Positions 44,551-55,100 of a DNA stretch of 64,000 nucleotides are shown here, piece after piece. The notes under the pieces were generated by a model, which saw only the letters and a list, made by a program, of their open reading frames with translations, was not told the DNA's origin and made no database searches. Positions within the stretch are counted from its first letter, which is position 1. The number at the start of each line of letters is the position of its first letter. The position numbers and the translations under genes are program-made. The stretch is from CALBZG01 sp964486295 (GTDB lineage: Bacteria; Bacillota; Clostridia; Peptostreptococcales; Anaerovoracaceae): assembly GCA_964486295.1 (NCBI GenBank), contig CAZAMF010000003.1, positions 62,001 to 126,000 on the forward strand, written 5' to 3'.

Positions 44551-45942
44551 TTGAACAAAGGATATATACACCAGATCATCGGGCCTGTTGTTGACTTGAA
44601 GTTTGATCCGGCACAGATGCCGGAGCTGCTGAACGCAATACAGATCCCGTTTGGTGAAAAAACAGTTGTAGCTGAAGTGGCGCAGCATATCGGAGATGAC
44701 GTAGTCCGCTGCGTTGCGCTTTCATCCACCGACGGACTGAGAAGAGGCTTGGAAGGTTTCGATACCGGGACCCCTATTGCGGTACCGGTAGGAAGAGAGG
44801 TCCTGGGCAGACTGTTCAATGTAATAGGCGAAACCATCGATGAAAAGGGCCCGGTTGAGACAGCGACAAAGCATTTTATACACAGGCCGGCGCCATCTTT
44901 CGAAGAGCAGGAAACATCCGCTCAGGTTTTCGAAACAGGCATTAAGGTTATAGACCTGATCGCCCCGTATACCAGGGGAGGTAAGGTTGGCCTGTTCGGA
45001 GGAGCCGGAGTAGGCAAGACCGTACTGATCCAGGAATTGATCAACAATATCGCAAAAGAGCATGGCGGTATTTCCGTATTCGCCGGAGTAGGTGAACGTA
45101 CCCGTGAAGGGAACGACTTATATTATGAAATGATCGAGTCGGGCGTAATCGAAAAGACGGCAATGGTATTCGGGCAGATGAACGAGCCGCCGGGAGCCCG
45201 TATGAGAGTAGCCCTGACTGGACTGACCATGGCGGAATACTTCCGTGATGAAGAAGGACAGGACGTACTTCTTTTCATTGACAACATATTCAGATTTACA
45301 CAGGCAGGTTCCGAAGTATCGGCGCTACTGGGTCGTATGCCATCCGCTGTAGGTTATCAGCCTACGCTGGCAACAGAAATGGGCGCGCTGCAGGAGAGGA
45401 TCACATCCACTAAGAAGGGCTCCATCACTTCTGTACAGGCGATCTACGTGCCGGCGGACGACCTGACCGACCCGGCACCGGCAACAACATTTGCGCATCT
45501 GGATGCGACAACCGTACTCAACCGTGCCATCACAGAAATGGGCATTTACCCGGCAGTAGACCCGCTGGATTCCACTTCCAGAATCATGGATCCGCTGATT
45601 TTGGGTGAAGAGCATTACAATACGGCAAGAAATGTTCAGGAAGTGCTCCAGAGATATAAGGAGCTGCAAGATATCATCGCGATCCTTGGTATCGACGAAC
45701 TTTCCGATCAGGACAAAGTTCTGGTAAATCGGGCACGAAAAATACAGAGATTCCTGAGCCAGCCGTTCAGCGTTGCCGAAGCTTTCACCGGAACAGCGGG
45801 CAAATATCTGCCGCTCAAGGAGACGGTGCGTGGTTTCAAAGAAATCCTGGAAGGCAAGTATGATGATATTCCTGAGGCGATGTTCCTGTTTGCAGGGGGT
45901 ATCGATGAAGTAGTAGAAAGGTATAACAAGAGCAATGGCTAA
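44551..45942 (+). CDS. atpD: ATP synthase F1 subunit beta
   Basis: Catalytic subunit of 463 residues. TTG start behind ATAGGAGGTGA. Walker A GGAGVGKTVL, the catalytic Glu in GVGERTREGND, DELSEED-like loop IDELSDQDK and ALLGRMPSAVGYQPTLATEMGALQERITST are intact. Its end overlaps atpC by eight bases. Confidence 0.96.
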   Translation: MNKGYIHQIIGPVVDLKFDPAQMPELLNAIQIPFGEKTVVAEVAQHIGDDVVRCVALSSTDGLRRGLEGFDTGTPIAVPVGREVLGRLFNVIGETIDEKGPVETATKHFIHRPAPSFEEQETSAQVFETGIKVIDLIAPYTRGGKVGLFGGAGVGKTVLIQELINNIAKEHGGISVFAGVGERTREGNDLYYEMIESGVIEKTAMVFGQMNEPPGARMRVALTGLTMAEYFRDEEGQDVLLFIDNIFRFTQAGSEVSALLGRMPSAVGYQPTLATEMGALQERITSTKKGSITSVQAIYVPADDLTDPAPATTFAHLDATTVLNRAITEMGIYPAVDPLDSTSRIMDPLILGEEHYNTARNVQEVLQRYKELQDIIAILGIDELSDQDKVLVNRARKIQRFLSQPFSVAEAFTGTAGKYLPLKETVRGFKEILEGKYDDIPEAMFLFAGGIDEVVERYNKSNG

Positions 45943-46366
45943 AGCTGTAAAACTTGAGGTGATAACACCTTCGAAGCTGTTTTATAAAGGCGAGGTAGAA
46001 CTGGTGATCTGCAGGACCCTCGAAGGAGATGAAGGCTTCATGGCAAACCACATGTGGGCCTGCAAACTTCTTGGCGTGGGTGAACTGTGGATCAAGGAAA
46101 TCGGTTCGGAAGACTTTAAAATTGCCGCGATTTCCGGAGGCTACATCGACGTCAAGGACAGCATCATCATATTTACGGATTCGGCTGAATGGCCTGAAGC
46201 CATTGACGTGGAACGCGCGAAGGCGCTGAAGCTGGATGCGGAAAGCTGGTTGAAGGAACACAAGGAAGTGGCACCGGAAAACGATGTTCTTATAGCCAAG
46301 ATGGCGATTGTCAAGGCTATTACAAGAATGAATGTAGCCGAAGGCGGCGCTCGTCGGAAAAGATAG
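45935..46366 (+). CDS. atpC: ATP synthase F1 subunit epsilon
   Basis: 143 residues: an N-terminal beta sandwich (KLEVITPSKLFYKGEVELVICRTLEGDEGFMANHMW) and C-terminal helices. The usual H-sequence after GDEGF is modified (MANHMW instead of LPNHAP-like). It overlaps the end of atpD and closes the operon. Confidence 0.9.
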   Translation: MAKAVKLEVITPSKLFYKGEVELVICRTLEGDEGFMANHMWACKLLGVGELWIKEIGSEDFKIAAISGGYIDVKDSIIIFTDSAEWPEAIDVERAKALKLDAESWLKEHKEVAPENDVLIAKMAIVKAITRMNVAEGGARRKR

Positions 46367-46391
46367 ACATTCTGCTTTAAAATAAGCCATC

Positions 46392-46418
46392 AAAGGGCCT
46401 CCGCACAGGAGGCCTTTT
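46392..46418 (+). terminator. Terminator of the atp operon
   Basis: AAAGGGCCTCC and GGAGGCCTTTT form a 10-11-bp stem with one G-T pair around loop GCACA. Confidence 0.9.
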
Positions 46419-46463
46419 CTGTTTATCTATAGGGAGCCTGAGGTGCGGTAAAACGTGCAACAG

Positions 46464-46492
46464 TTGTAATCGGAACGGTTTTGTATTATAAT
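46464..46492 (+). promoter_or_regulatory. Promoter of scpAB
   Basis: TTGTAA, exactly 17 bp, TATAAT. The start site falls near 46499, after a TTG that would otherwise open the frame, so translation begins at ATG 46517. Confidence 0.6.
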
Positions 46493-46516
46493 TCTCTTAT
46501 TGAAAAGGGAGTGCCG

Positions 46517-47263
46517 ATGAGCTATAAAGTTAAAATGAAAATATTCGAGGGCCCGTTTGATCTTCTGGTCTACCTCATCGAAAATGCGGAAATGAGCATT
46601 TACGATATTGAAGTTTCTGAGATCACGAAACAATATCTCGACTATATCGGCAAAATGGAAGAGCTGGATGTTACCATCGCGACGGAATTCATGGTACTTG
46701 CAGCTACTTTAATTGAAATAAAATCCAAAATGCTGCTTCCAAGGGTCTCAGCGGATCCCAAGGCGTTTTTTGAGGAAGACCCACGGCAAGAGCTGATCAG
46801 CAAACTGCTGGAATATAAAAAATATAAGGCGGCGTCCGAGATGTTGAGTATCAAAGAGGACCATTGCAGCCGGATATTCGAAAAGCCGAAGGAAGATATC
46901 AGCAAATATACCGAAGAGCCTGAGGAGTATCTGAAGATGGATCTGGATCAGTTTATAACCGCGTTCAACATGTTTATGCTCAGGAAGCAGCGTCTTGCGG
47001 AGATCCGGCAAAATTACCGGAGACTGCAGCGGGACCGGGCCAGCATTGAACAGCGGATCCATTATATTGACAGGCTCTTTACTGCCAGAGGGGCAACCTC
47101 GCTTCCGTTCATGGAACTTCTGGCAAAAAAGGACCGGTATGATGCTGTGATCACATTTGCTTCGATATTGGAAATGATCAGAGACCGCTCGGTTGATGCG
47201 TTACAGAATGAAAATTTCGGCGAGATCAGCATCACTAAGCTGGACGGACAGGAGAAGGATTGA
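46517..47263 (+). CDS. scpA: Segregation and condensation protein A
   Basis: Kleisin subunit of the SMC-ScpAB complex, 248 residues. The N-terminus KMKIFEGPFDLLVYLIENAEMSIYDIEVSEITKQYLDYI contacts SMC; LAATLIEIKSKMLLPR and the C-terminal winged helix RYDAVITFASILEMIRDRSVDALQNENFGEISI follow. ATG 46517 is chosen for AAAAGGGAG and the promoter above. It overlaps scpB by one base. Confidence 0.93.
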   Translation: MSYKVKMKIFEGPFDLLVYLIENAEMSIYDIEVSEITKQYLDYIGKMEELDVTIATEFMVLAATLIEIKSKMLLPRVSADPKAFFEEDPRQELISKLLEYKKYKAASEMLSIKEDHCSRIFEKPKEDISKYTEEPEEYLKMDLDQFITAFNMFMLRKQRLAEIRQNYRRLQRDRASIEQRIHYIDRLFTARGATSLPFMELLAKKDRYDAVITFASILEMIRDRSVDALQNENFGEISITKLDGQEKD

Positions 47264-47862
47264 TGACTAGGAAAACAATAAAAGCGGCCTTGGAAGCCAT
47301 GATGTTCACCTGGGGAGAACCGCTTCAGGCTAAAGTCGCGGCGGAAGTATTCAATGAAGACTGGCATGAAATTTATGATTGTTTCAAAGAACTGCAGTCG
47401 GAATATGAGCAGGAATCCCGGGGCATCCGGATCAGAGAAATAGACAAAGCGTTCCAGTTTGTCACGGATGCCGGCAGCGCTGATTTTGTTGAGCGGTTGT
47501 GCACGCCTGTCAAAAAACGCAAATTGTCGCAATCAGCCCTGGAAGTACTGGCGATCATCGCATATAAACAACCGGTTACGAAGGCGGAAATCGAGTCTGT
47601 CAGAGGAGTCAAATGTGAGAGGGTCATGGAAGGACTGATCAGCAAGGGCCTGGTTAAAGAAGTCGGAAGAGCTACAGGTATCGGCCGCCCGGTTTTATAT
47701 GGCACTACGGATGAATTTCTGAAACATTTTGGATTTTCCAGCATTAAGGAACTGCCTGAAATGGATGATATCGAAGGCGCTGTGAATGAAGAGAACAGTG
47801 AGTTCGCATCTGACTACAGGCAGATCCGAATAGATATGAGCCCGGATGGAGAAGTGGATTAA
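47263..47862 (+). CDS. scpB: Segregation and condensation protein B
   Basis: 199 residues, two winged-helix domains. KRKLSQSALEVLAIIAYKQPVTKAEIESVRGVKCERVMEGLISKGLVKEVGR and GRPVLYGTTDEFLKHFGFSSIKELPEM are characteristic. TGATGA junction with scpA. It binds ScpA as a dimer. Confidence 0.93.
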   Translation: MTRKTIKAALEAMMFTWGEPLQAKVAAEVFNEDWHEIYDCFKELQSEYEQESRGIRIREIDKAFQFVTDAGSADFVERLCTPVKKRKLSQSALEVLAIIAYKQPVTKAEIESVRGVKCERVMEGLISKGLVKEVGRATGIGRPVLYGTTDEFLKHFGFSSIKELPEMDDIEGAVNEENSEFASDYRQIRIDMSPDGEVD

Positions 47863-47868
47863 CAGGAT

Positions 47869-49845
47869 ATGAAGTATAGTAAGGAACAGGCGTATAGCCT
47901 GGCACATAGAATTTTTACAAGCAATTTCGGCGTTTATTTTTTCGCCATATTATTTACGGAAGTTGTATTCAGAGTTGCGGTTGTGAGACCATTCGTCGGA
48001 ACAGGCCTTTTTTTAGTTGTGCCGATTTCGCTGATGGGAGCGGCGCTACTCTATTTTATTGCATCGCTGCTTCCTGAAAAGTTCAGGAAAGCCTTTGTTG
48101 CGGCGACCCTGTTTTTCGGCGCTTTCTTATCGGCTTCTCAGATCGTTTACAACAGCTGCTTCGGCACCTATTACTCGGTTTACTCCATGCTTAGGGCGGC
48201 ATCGATCGCCCAGTTCTGGCGGGACATTGTGAATGAAATCGCGGGAAACCTGCTACCGATTCTACTGCTACTCTGTGTACCGGCGCTTTACCTGATATTC
48301 AGAAAAAAATTATCATTTATCGGGGAATCCCGGGAAATAAAACGTACGATCGCCGCGGTGGGGATTTTGGCACTGGCGGTATCTACTTTATGTGTCACAT
48401 GGCCGTCAGGGGAAAATCGGATGCCGAATTCGCCGCTGGATGCACTGACGAAAACGAACTCCATCGATCTTTCAGTCTCGAATTTTGGCGTGGGCCCGGC
48501 TATGATCATAGACTGTGAGCGGCTGATTTTCGGATTTCAGCCCAGCATTGATGTGGCGGCTGCCGAAGTGGATCCGGACGGGAAACAGCCGGCTGCGGGG
48601 AAGAAGTATGACCTGAACGCGATGGATATTGATTTTGAATCACTGGAAATATCAGAGAGCAGCGAAACCGTTAAAATGATGCATGAGTATTTCTCCAAGC
48701 AATCCGGCACCTATCAAAATGAAAAGACGGGCATATTTAAAGGGAAAAACCTTGTTTTTGTATGTGCCGAAGGCTTTTCCAGTCTGGCACTCAGTGAAAA
48801 ATACACGCCGACTTTATATATGATGGCCAATGAGGGTTATAAATTCACGAATTTCTATAATCCATTATGGGGAGTCTCCACATCCGACGGAGAGTATGTG
48901 CAATGCACCGGCCTCATACCGAAAGCGGGAGTATGGAGCATGAAGTTGTCTTCTGCGAATTGGCTCCCTTTCACCATGGGCAATCAGTTCAGCAAACTGG
49001 GAAGCAAGACCGTTGCCTATCATAATCACTACGCGGAGTACTACGGCAGGACTGAAAGCCACCCGAATCTAGGATACGTATATAAGGGATTGGGCACGGG
49101 CCTCAAAGTGAAGGAGCAGTGGCCTGAATCCGATGTAGAGATGATCGATCTGACCACTCCGGAATATATCGGGCAGGAACCTTGGCATGTCTACTATATG
49201 ACGGTAAGCGGCCATTTGAACTATAACTGGAATGGCAATATGATGTGCAGAAAGCATCGCCAGGATGTTGCAGACCTTCAGATGAGTGAAGCATGCAAAG
49301 CCTACATCGCATGCAACATGGAGTTTGACCAGGCGATGAAACTGCTGACTGAACGGCTGGATGCGGCGGGACAGCTTGAAAACACAGTATTTGTAATTTC
49401 CGGAGATCATTATCCGTATGGATTGACCGATGCTGAAATCAGCGAATTCCTGGGGCACGAAGTGGAACCGGAATTCGAAAAATACAAGAGTGCTTTGATC
49501 ATATGGACCCCGGGGATGAAGCCTGAAACTGTAGATAAATACTGCAGCACATTGGATATTATTCCAACGGTAAGTAACCTGTTCGGACTGGAGTATGATT
49601 CCCGTATGCTGTCAGGAAGTGATATTTTCAGCACCGCACCGTCGCTGGTTTTATTCAGGGACAAAAGCTGGATCACGGAAAAAGGGAGATATAACGCTAA
49701 AACCGGTGAAAACTCAGGGCTATCTGCAGAATATATAGGTGAGATTAATAATATCGTCAACAATAAGTTTACTTTTGCTCAGATGATCCTGGAAAATGAT
49801 TACTATTCAAAGGTCGTCAAACGATGGGAAGCGCCGGTCAGGTAG
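47869..49845 (+). CDS. LTA synthase-family sulfatase-fold membrane protein
   Basis: 658 residues. About five hydrophobic helices up to residue 175, then an extracellular sulfatase-type domain (about 285-600). The nucleophile Thr would be in GVSTSDGEY; the other metal ligands lie in CAEGFSS, SGHLNYNW and ISGDHYPYG. This is the layout of LtaS/phosphoglycerol transferases that polymerise glycerol phosphate on the cell surface. Enzyme substrate is inferred. It begins six bases after scpB and is followed at one base by the AddB-like gene. Confidence 0.85.
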   Translation: MKYSKEQAYSLAHRIFTSNFGVYFFAILFTEVVFRVAVVRPFVGTGLFLVVPISLMGAALLYFIASLLPEKFRKAFVAATLFFGAFLSASQIVYNSCFGTYYSVYSMLRAASIAQFWRDIVNEIAGNLLPILLLLCVPALYLIFRKKLSFIGESREIKRTIAAVGILALAVSTLCVTWPSGENRMPNSPLDALTKTNSIDLSVSNFGVGPAMIIDCERLIFGFQPSIDVAAAEVDPDGKQPAAGKKYDLNAMDIDFESLEISESSETVKMMHEYFSKQSGTYQNEKTGIFKGKNLVFVCAEGFSSLALSEKYTPTLYMMANEGYKFTNFYNPLWGVSTSDGEYVQCTGLIPKAGVWSMKLSSANWLPFTMGNQFSKLGSKTVAYHNHYAEYYGRTESHPNLGYVYKGLGTGLKVKEQWPESDVEMIDLTTPEYIGQEPWHVYYMTVSGHLNYNWNGNMMCRKHRQDVADLQMSEACKAYIACNMEFDQAMKLLTERLDAAGQLENTVFVISGDHYPYGLTDAEISEFLGHEVEPEFEKYKSALIIWTPGMKPETVDKYCSTLDIIPTVSNLFGLEYDSRMLSGSDIFSTAPSLVLFRDKSWITEKGRYNAKTGENSGLSAEYIGEINNIVNNKFTFAQMILENDYYSKVVKRWEAPVR

Positions 49846-49846
49846 C

Positions 49847-52174
49847 ATGGATAAGAATTATTTTATCGTCAAGGGAATAAACAGCAGTGAGCTGATCAAA
49901 TCCCTGGCAAAATCAGGACAGGCCCAGTTAAACAGGCACATCACAACACCTGCTGCGCTCTGTGAGGAGGTGCTGCTGTCATATGGCATTTCGATGTCGG
50001 GTAAAAGGATCTCCGAGCAGTCGGGGATTTTTATCATGCTGCGACTTTTGAAAGAGAATCGTAAACTCGGCACGGGCTATTTTAAATCGGCAGCCTATCA
50101 GGACGCCGCAATGTGTTATGGGGCACTAAAGAGACTCAGAATGCAGCTGACGGATGTGGCCGAATCCGAAGCCGATGGAATCAGTCGGTTGCTTTCCAAG
50201 CCTGTTATCAGCGCAAAAAACGAGGCGATCATAGAGGAACTGGCGAAGCCGTACCTAGAGACACTGATGCAGAAAGGCCTGATAGACGCTCCTTTGCTTT
50301 TCAGACATCTGATTTCCGAAATGCTGCGTGGCAAGAAGCCTCTTCTGGCGGGGAACGCTTTTCTGGTCCTGGAACATCCGATCAGTCCTATGGAGCGCAG
50401 GTTTGTGGATCTGGCTTTTGAAGAAAGCCGGATTCAGTCTGTTTCCCGGGATGAATTTTTCTTCGCGGCGCCGAAAGCTCCTTACGAGGAAGGCCGCAGA
50501 GAGCGATTCTCTTCCTATGGTTCATCCAACGAACTCAGAACCATCCTTGACAGGATCATCAAAAGCGGAGAGCCCCTGGATTCTTTCGTGATTGCTTCGC
50601 CTCAAACGGAATCCTTCGCTCATTTGATGCGTGAATATGAGCAGTTAACCTGCACGCTATCGGCCGGTATCAGCATCGTACACAGCCGGTCTTATAAGGA
50701 AAGCGCTTCGGCGGCAGTTTCTGCCATATCGGGAGGGCCGGAGTTTCAATCACTGATTCGAAGCGCCCTTGAAGCCGGGTTTACGGAACAGGAGCTGCCC
50801 GGGATCCTTCCGGATCTTCGAAAGGCGCTTTCAAAGACCAAAATCGACCGAGCGAACAGCAGTGAAGGGAAGCTGTATCTCTCAGATCTTTCGTCTTTAC
50901 CTGCCGCAAACCGCAAAAACGTTTACATCGCGGGCTTGGAAGCATTGGCGGGCTCTGAAAAAGAAAATGCGATCCTGCTTGACGGCGATATCCTTGAAAT
51001 CCGGGCGGAAAGTAAAGACTCCGATTTATTCACATCCATAGAAAAAACGGAAAAGAAGGCCGAAAACTTCAGATGGCTCATTGAGCTCCTGAAAAAGCAG
51101 GGAAAAAATATAACCATCAGCTATTCCTATTTTGATACGGCCGCATTGAAAGCCCAATCAAAACCTGCTGTCTTCTCGGCCATCGAAGACGATTTTGCCG
51201 ACACGGGAAATACAGGTTTTTTTGACGAAAATCTTCTGCCTTGGACCCTCGAAGAAAATTATATGAAAGAATATAAAGGCGGCAGCCGGATGGAAACCAT
51301 GACGGCTGACCCGGCGGCTACTGAAAAGATCGGAGAATTGCCGGAGATCCATGTCTCATCGACCTCGGCGGAAATGCTTATGACATGCCCATACGCATTT
51401 TTCATTGAGAAAATCCTCGGGATAAGAATGCCTGAAGAACCGAAAGACCGGACTGTCTGGCTGGACCCTAAAGAAACCGGGTCGCTTTGTCATGAGATCA
51501 TTGCCTTATATAGCCGGAAAGTCAGCCTTTTGCATTCTATAGATGAGAAAATCGAACTGATTCTGGGCATCGCCGAACGCAAAATCGAGGAATGGCAAAA
51601 CCTGATCCCATCCGACATCGATAAAACCTATGAAATAGAAAACATAAAAGATATCTGCAAGAAGTACGTGAATCTGAAGGAAACCATGCCTCGAGGAGAG
51701 ACTGCGGCGACGGAAATCTCAATCGCAGACGAACCTTTCATACCGGGGAGGCTGTATGTCCATGGAAAAGCCGACCTGGTTGAAAAAAGACAAATAGGAA
51801 ACCGGGAAGAGATCTATGTGCTGGATGCAAAAACAGGAACCAATGTCAAACAGATCGAAGGGGACATCGAAACCTGTGTTCAGGCATTGATCTATTGCGA
51901 ACTGCTGAACCGATCCGCTTATCCGGGACAAGTGCGCGGCTGTGCTTACTTATACCCGAAAGCGCAGCGCACTGTTTCCTGCGCGTTCAACGAAGAAATA
52001 TCGAAAAGCCTGATCAACCGTTTTGAAGCAAGAATCGGATCTATTGAAAAAGCCGATGGATGGAAATCGGATGATTCGGATGCCTGTCTATATTGTACTG
52101 CAAAAACGATTTGTGAAATGTCTGCCGGATCCAGATATTATGAAGCGCTGGTGAAAAGAGGAATGATCCTATGA
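49847..52174 (+). CDS. addB: AddB-like PD-(D/E)XK nuclease with Fe-S cysteines
   Basis: 775 residues. Weak helicase-like N-terminal half, then a C-terminal RecB-type nuclease: GKADLVEK...EIYVLDAKTGT gives the D...D-x-K catalytic set. Four cysteines of an AddB-type 4Fe-4S staple are present: one in MTCPYAFFIEKILGI and CLYCTAKTIC near the end (C-x2-C-x5-C). Length is below AddB of Bacillus (about 1,160). It overlaps the AddA-like gene by four bases. The pair repairs double-strand breaks. Confidence 0.82.
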   Translation: MDKNYFIVKGINSSELIKSLAKSGQAQLNRHITTPAALCEEVLLSYGISMSGKRISEQSGIFIMLRLLKENRKLGTGYFKSAAYQDAAMCYGALKRLRMQLTDVAESEADGISRLLSKPVISAKNEAIIEELAKPYLETLMQKGLIDAPLLFRHLISEMLRGKKPLLAGNAFLVLEHPISPMERRFVDLAFEESRIQSVSRDEFFFAAPKAPYEEGRRERFSSYGSSNELRTILDRIIKSGEPLDSFVIASPQTESFAHLMREYEQLTCTLSAGISIVHSRSYKESASAAVSAISGGPEFQSLIRSALEAGFTEQELPGILPDLRKALSKTKIDRANSSEGKLYLSDLSSLPAANRKNVYIAGLEALAGSEKENAILLDGDILEIRAESKDSDLFTSIEKTEKKAENFRWLIELLKKQGKNITISYSYFDTAALKAQSKPAVFSAIEDDFADTGNTGFFDENLLPWTLEENYMKEYKGGSRMETMTADPAATEKIGELPEIHVSSTSAEMLMTCPYAFFIEKILGIRMPEEPKDRTVWLDPKETGSLCHEIIALYSRKVSLLHSIDEKIELILGIAERKIEEWQNLIPSDIDKTYEIENIKDICKKYVNLKETMPRGETAATEISIADEPFIPGRLYVHGKADLVEKRQIGNREEIYVLDAKTGTNVKQIEGDIETCVQALIYCELLNRSAYPGQVRGCAYLYPKAQRTVSCAFNEEISKSLINRFEARIGSIEKADGWKSDDSDACLYCTAKTICEMSAGSRYYEALVKRGMIL

Positions 52175-55100
52175 ATTGTACTGTCATGAGCGATGCGGAA
52201 GCAAGAGAAAAACTGGTTCAGAAGGAATATCTGGATAAAAATATCTTTCTGGCAGCCGGCGCGGGCTCCGGAAAAACTTCGAGCCTCGTAAATAGAGTCA
52301 TGGCACTGGTGCTCGATGGGAGAGAACTGTCATCTGTCGTTGCGATCACCTTCACAAAGGAAGCGGCGAAGATGTTTTATGCACGCATAACAAAAGCGCT
52401 GGAAGACGCCATAAAAGACGCGCCGGACAACGGGAGCAAGGAACTGCTGATCAAAGCCCTGTCAGAAATCGATACGGCATTTTTCGGCACCATTGACAGC
52501 TTCTGCAGGAAACTTTTACTGGAGCATCCTTCGGAAGCGGATATTTCCGTGGATATCACTCCATTAGAAAAGAAGAGCCAACGCCATGAACTGGCGGCCG
52601 AGGTTTTTGAAAGATTGGTCAAAACCCGGGAACCTGCAACAGTATACGGTAAATACAAGGAGCTGAGGGACCATGATCTCCGGGATAGCCAGATGATCAG
52701 CCTGATCGAACCTATCGTCCAGGAGGATATTTTTGCCATCGACAAGGGTAAAAACCCCGAATCATTTGCCGCGTTAGCCGCGGAGCGGCAATGTCTGAAG
52801 GATGCACTGGATACTGCTGAATTTCTCAAAAACGAATATGAAAGAATATTCGTGGCCGGAAACAGCCGGAAAACAGCCGAAGAACTGACGACGAAGGGGT
52901 GCTTTGCCGCGTATCTGAAGGCAACCAGAATGCCGGACCGAAGACACCCTGTGAAGGCCCTTCAATATCTTGAATCCATGTTTAGAGCGTGGGCCTACAG
53001 CAGGAGCAAAGTGCCGAAGCCGACAGCAGAGCTGGAGCGGGCGAAGTCTATTTTAGAGTCCGAAGATGCAGCCCATTTAATCAAACAATTTGAAAGAAAC
53101 AGGTACTACAAAGCGCTGGAATTCGGTGAGATGATCCGGCCGATTGTTCTTGAGCTGGCAAAGGAAAGGGGATTCATTACTTATAATCAGAGCCTGCACG
53201 CTCTGGTGGGAATGCTGAGGCGCGATGAAAAGAGCGGCGGAGAGATGCTCTCTTATATCAAAGCGAAATATCGGCACTACTTAATCGATGAATTCCAGGA
53301 TACGAATCCGCTCCAAACCCAGCTATTCCAATATTTGACGAAAGGCATGCCCGGAGCGCTGTTTATAGTCGGCGATGAAAAGCAGGCAATTTATAGGTTC
53401 CGGGGCGGTGATGTAGATAATTTCAGAAATGTAGAGAACCACTTCGGCAGCGACGATCAGTGCGCCACCCTCAGGCTTTCCTGTAATTTCCGATCAAGTG
53501 AAGCGCTGCGGACCTGGTTCGACCGGAAGTTCTCTGAAGAGCAGTTTTTCGGTCAGGGCTTCCCGCTGATTGAGCCGGCTAAAAAACAGAGGCTATTTGA
53601 CAGCATCGCCGCTGAAGTCATCGATGGGGTTTATGAGTACCCGGTCATCGCCAGGAAAAGCGGGCGTGGCGGGAATGAGGCGATCCCAGGCAACGAGCAG
53701 GAACGTGTGATTTCGATGATCCGATTTTTGCTGGGAAGAAAAGTAAGCAGCTATGATCCCGGACAAAACGTATTAACAGCCACGGAAATAGGCTATGAAG
53801 ACATCATGGTGATAACGGGGACTAAAGCGAAACTGGATGGGTATATCAAAGCGTTCAGGGAGGCTGGCATACCCTACCATGTTGCCGGAAGCTCAAACCT
53901 CGTGAATAGCCGGGTGCTGCGGATGCTTGACCGGGTGCTGGATATGATGATCCATCCGGAAGACAGATACATCGAGGCGACTTGCCTCATGTCGGAACCT
54001 TTTTCTTTCATGGAGAAGGAACTGTATGACAATATTTGCGGAAGACCCGGTGATACACTGCAACAGGCAAAGGATCTGATTCAGCGATTGAGAGCCGTAA
54101 CAGAAAGGTTTTCTCCGGCTGCGATCTATCTCTGCATCATGGACGAGCTGAAGCTGACCAGGATGCTTTCCGCCTTCCATATGGGAGAGGAGCCCGATAC
54201 GATTTATTATGGGCTGGAACTGGTGCGCCAGGCAACAGCTGAAGGCGTTGTCACGGACCCGGAAAGTCTGCTGACCTTTATACGGGAGGAGCTACTTTCA
54301 GGGGACTACGAATATGAAATGGCGCTATCCGGTACACCCGGAGGCGTCCGGCTGATGAATGTTCATAAAACGAAGGGGCTGGAGGCCAAGGTGGTGATCC
54401 TGGCGGATGCGGATAACCCGGCGGACAGGAGCAGCCGAATCAGCAAGAGTTACGACTATGAGAACATGAAGGTTTGCTTTTTTAATATTCCCGACAGCAG
54501 CCGCGGAGGCGTTTCCATGGGGAAAATGATTGAAACGGATCAGTTTGATGCATTGAAGGAACTTGAGAAAATCAAGCTGGACGAGGAACAGACAAGGCTA
54601 AAGTACGTTGCGGCGACCAGAGCGGAAAATGTTCTCATCGTCCCAAGGCTCTTTAAGAACGAAACAAAGCCTGAGGAAGCATTCCTTGGACTGGTTGCCG
54701 GGGATCAAATCGATGGAAGATGGGATATGCTGCTGACAGAACATCTTGAGATCATGGACCCGGCCCGATGTGAGACTGAAGAGCAAATCGCTGATATTTA
54801 TATTGAGCCAAGCGGGTTCTCGATCCCCTTGATCCATGACGCGCCATCCTGCATCACCATCAATCCAAGCAGAGCCGTGGTTAAAGGGAACGCTCCGCTG
54901 ACGTCCGATATGGAGTACATCTCTTCCGAATTGGATGGGGAGACGGAAGAAGCAATAATAAAATGGCGCAAGGACGGCACGGAAATCGGAACCCTGGTGC
55001 ATCGGCTGATGGAAACTCTGGTCAACAGGGTGCATGAAACCATCAGCTGGGAAGAACGCTCGGTGATAATCGATCATATTCTTCTGCTGAATATGGTTGC

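Noticed and set aside
46481..46516. TTG that would extend ScpA by 12 residues
   Set aside because: It lies inside the -10 region of a good promoter (TTGTAA-17-TATAAT); ATG 46517 has the ribosome site.
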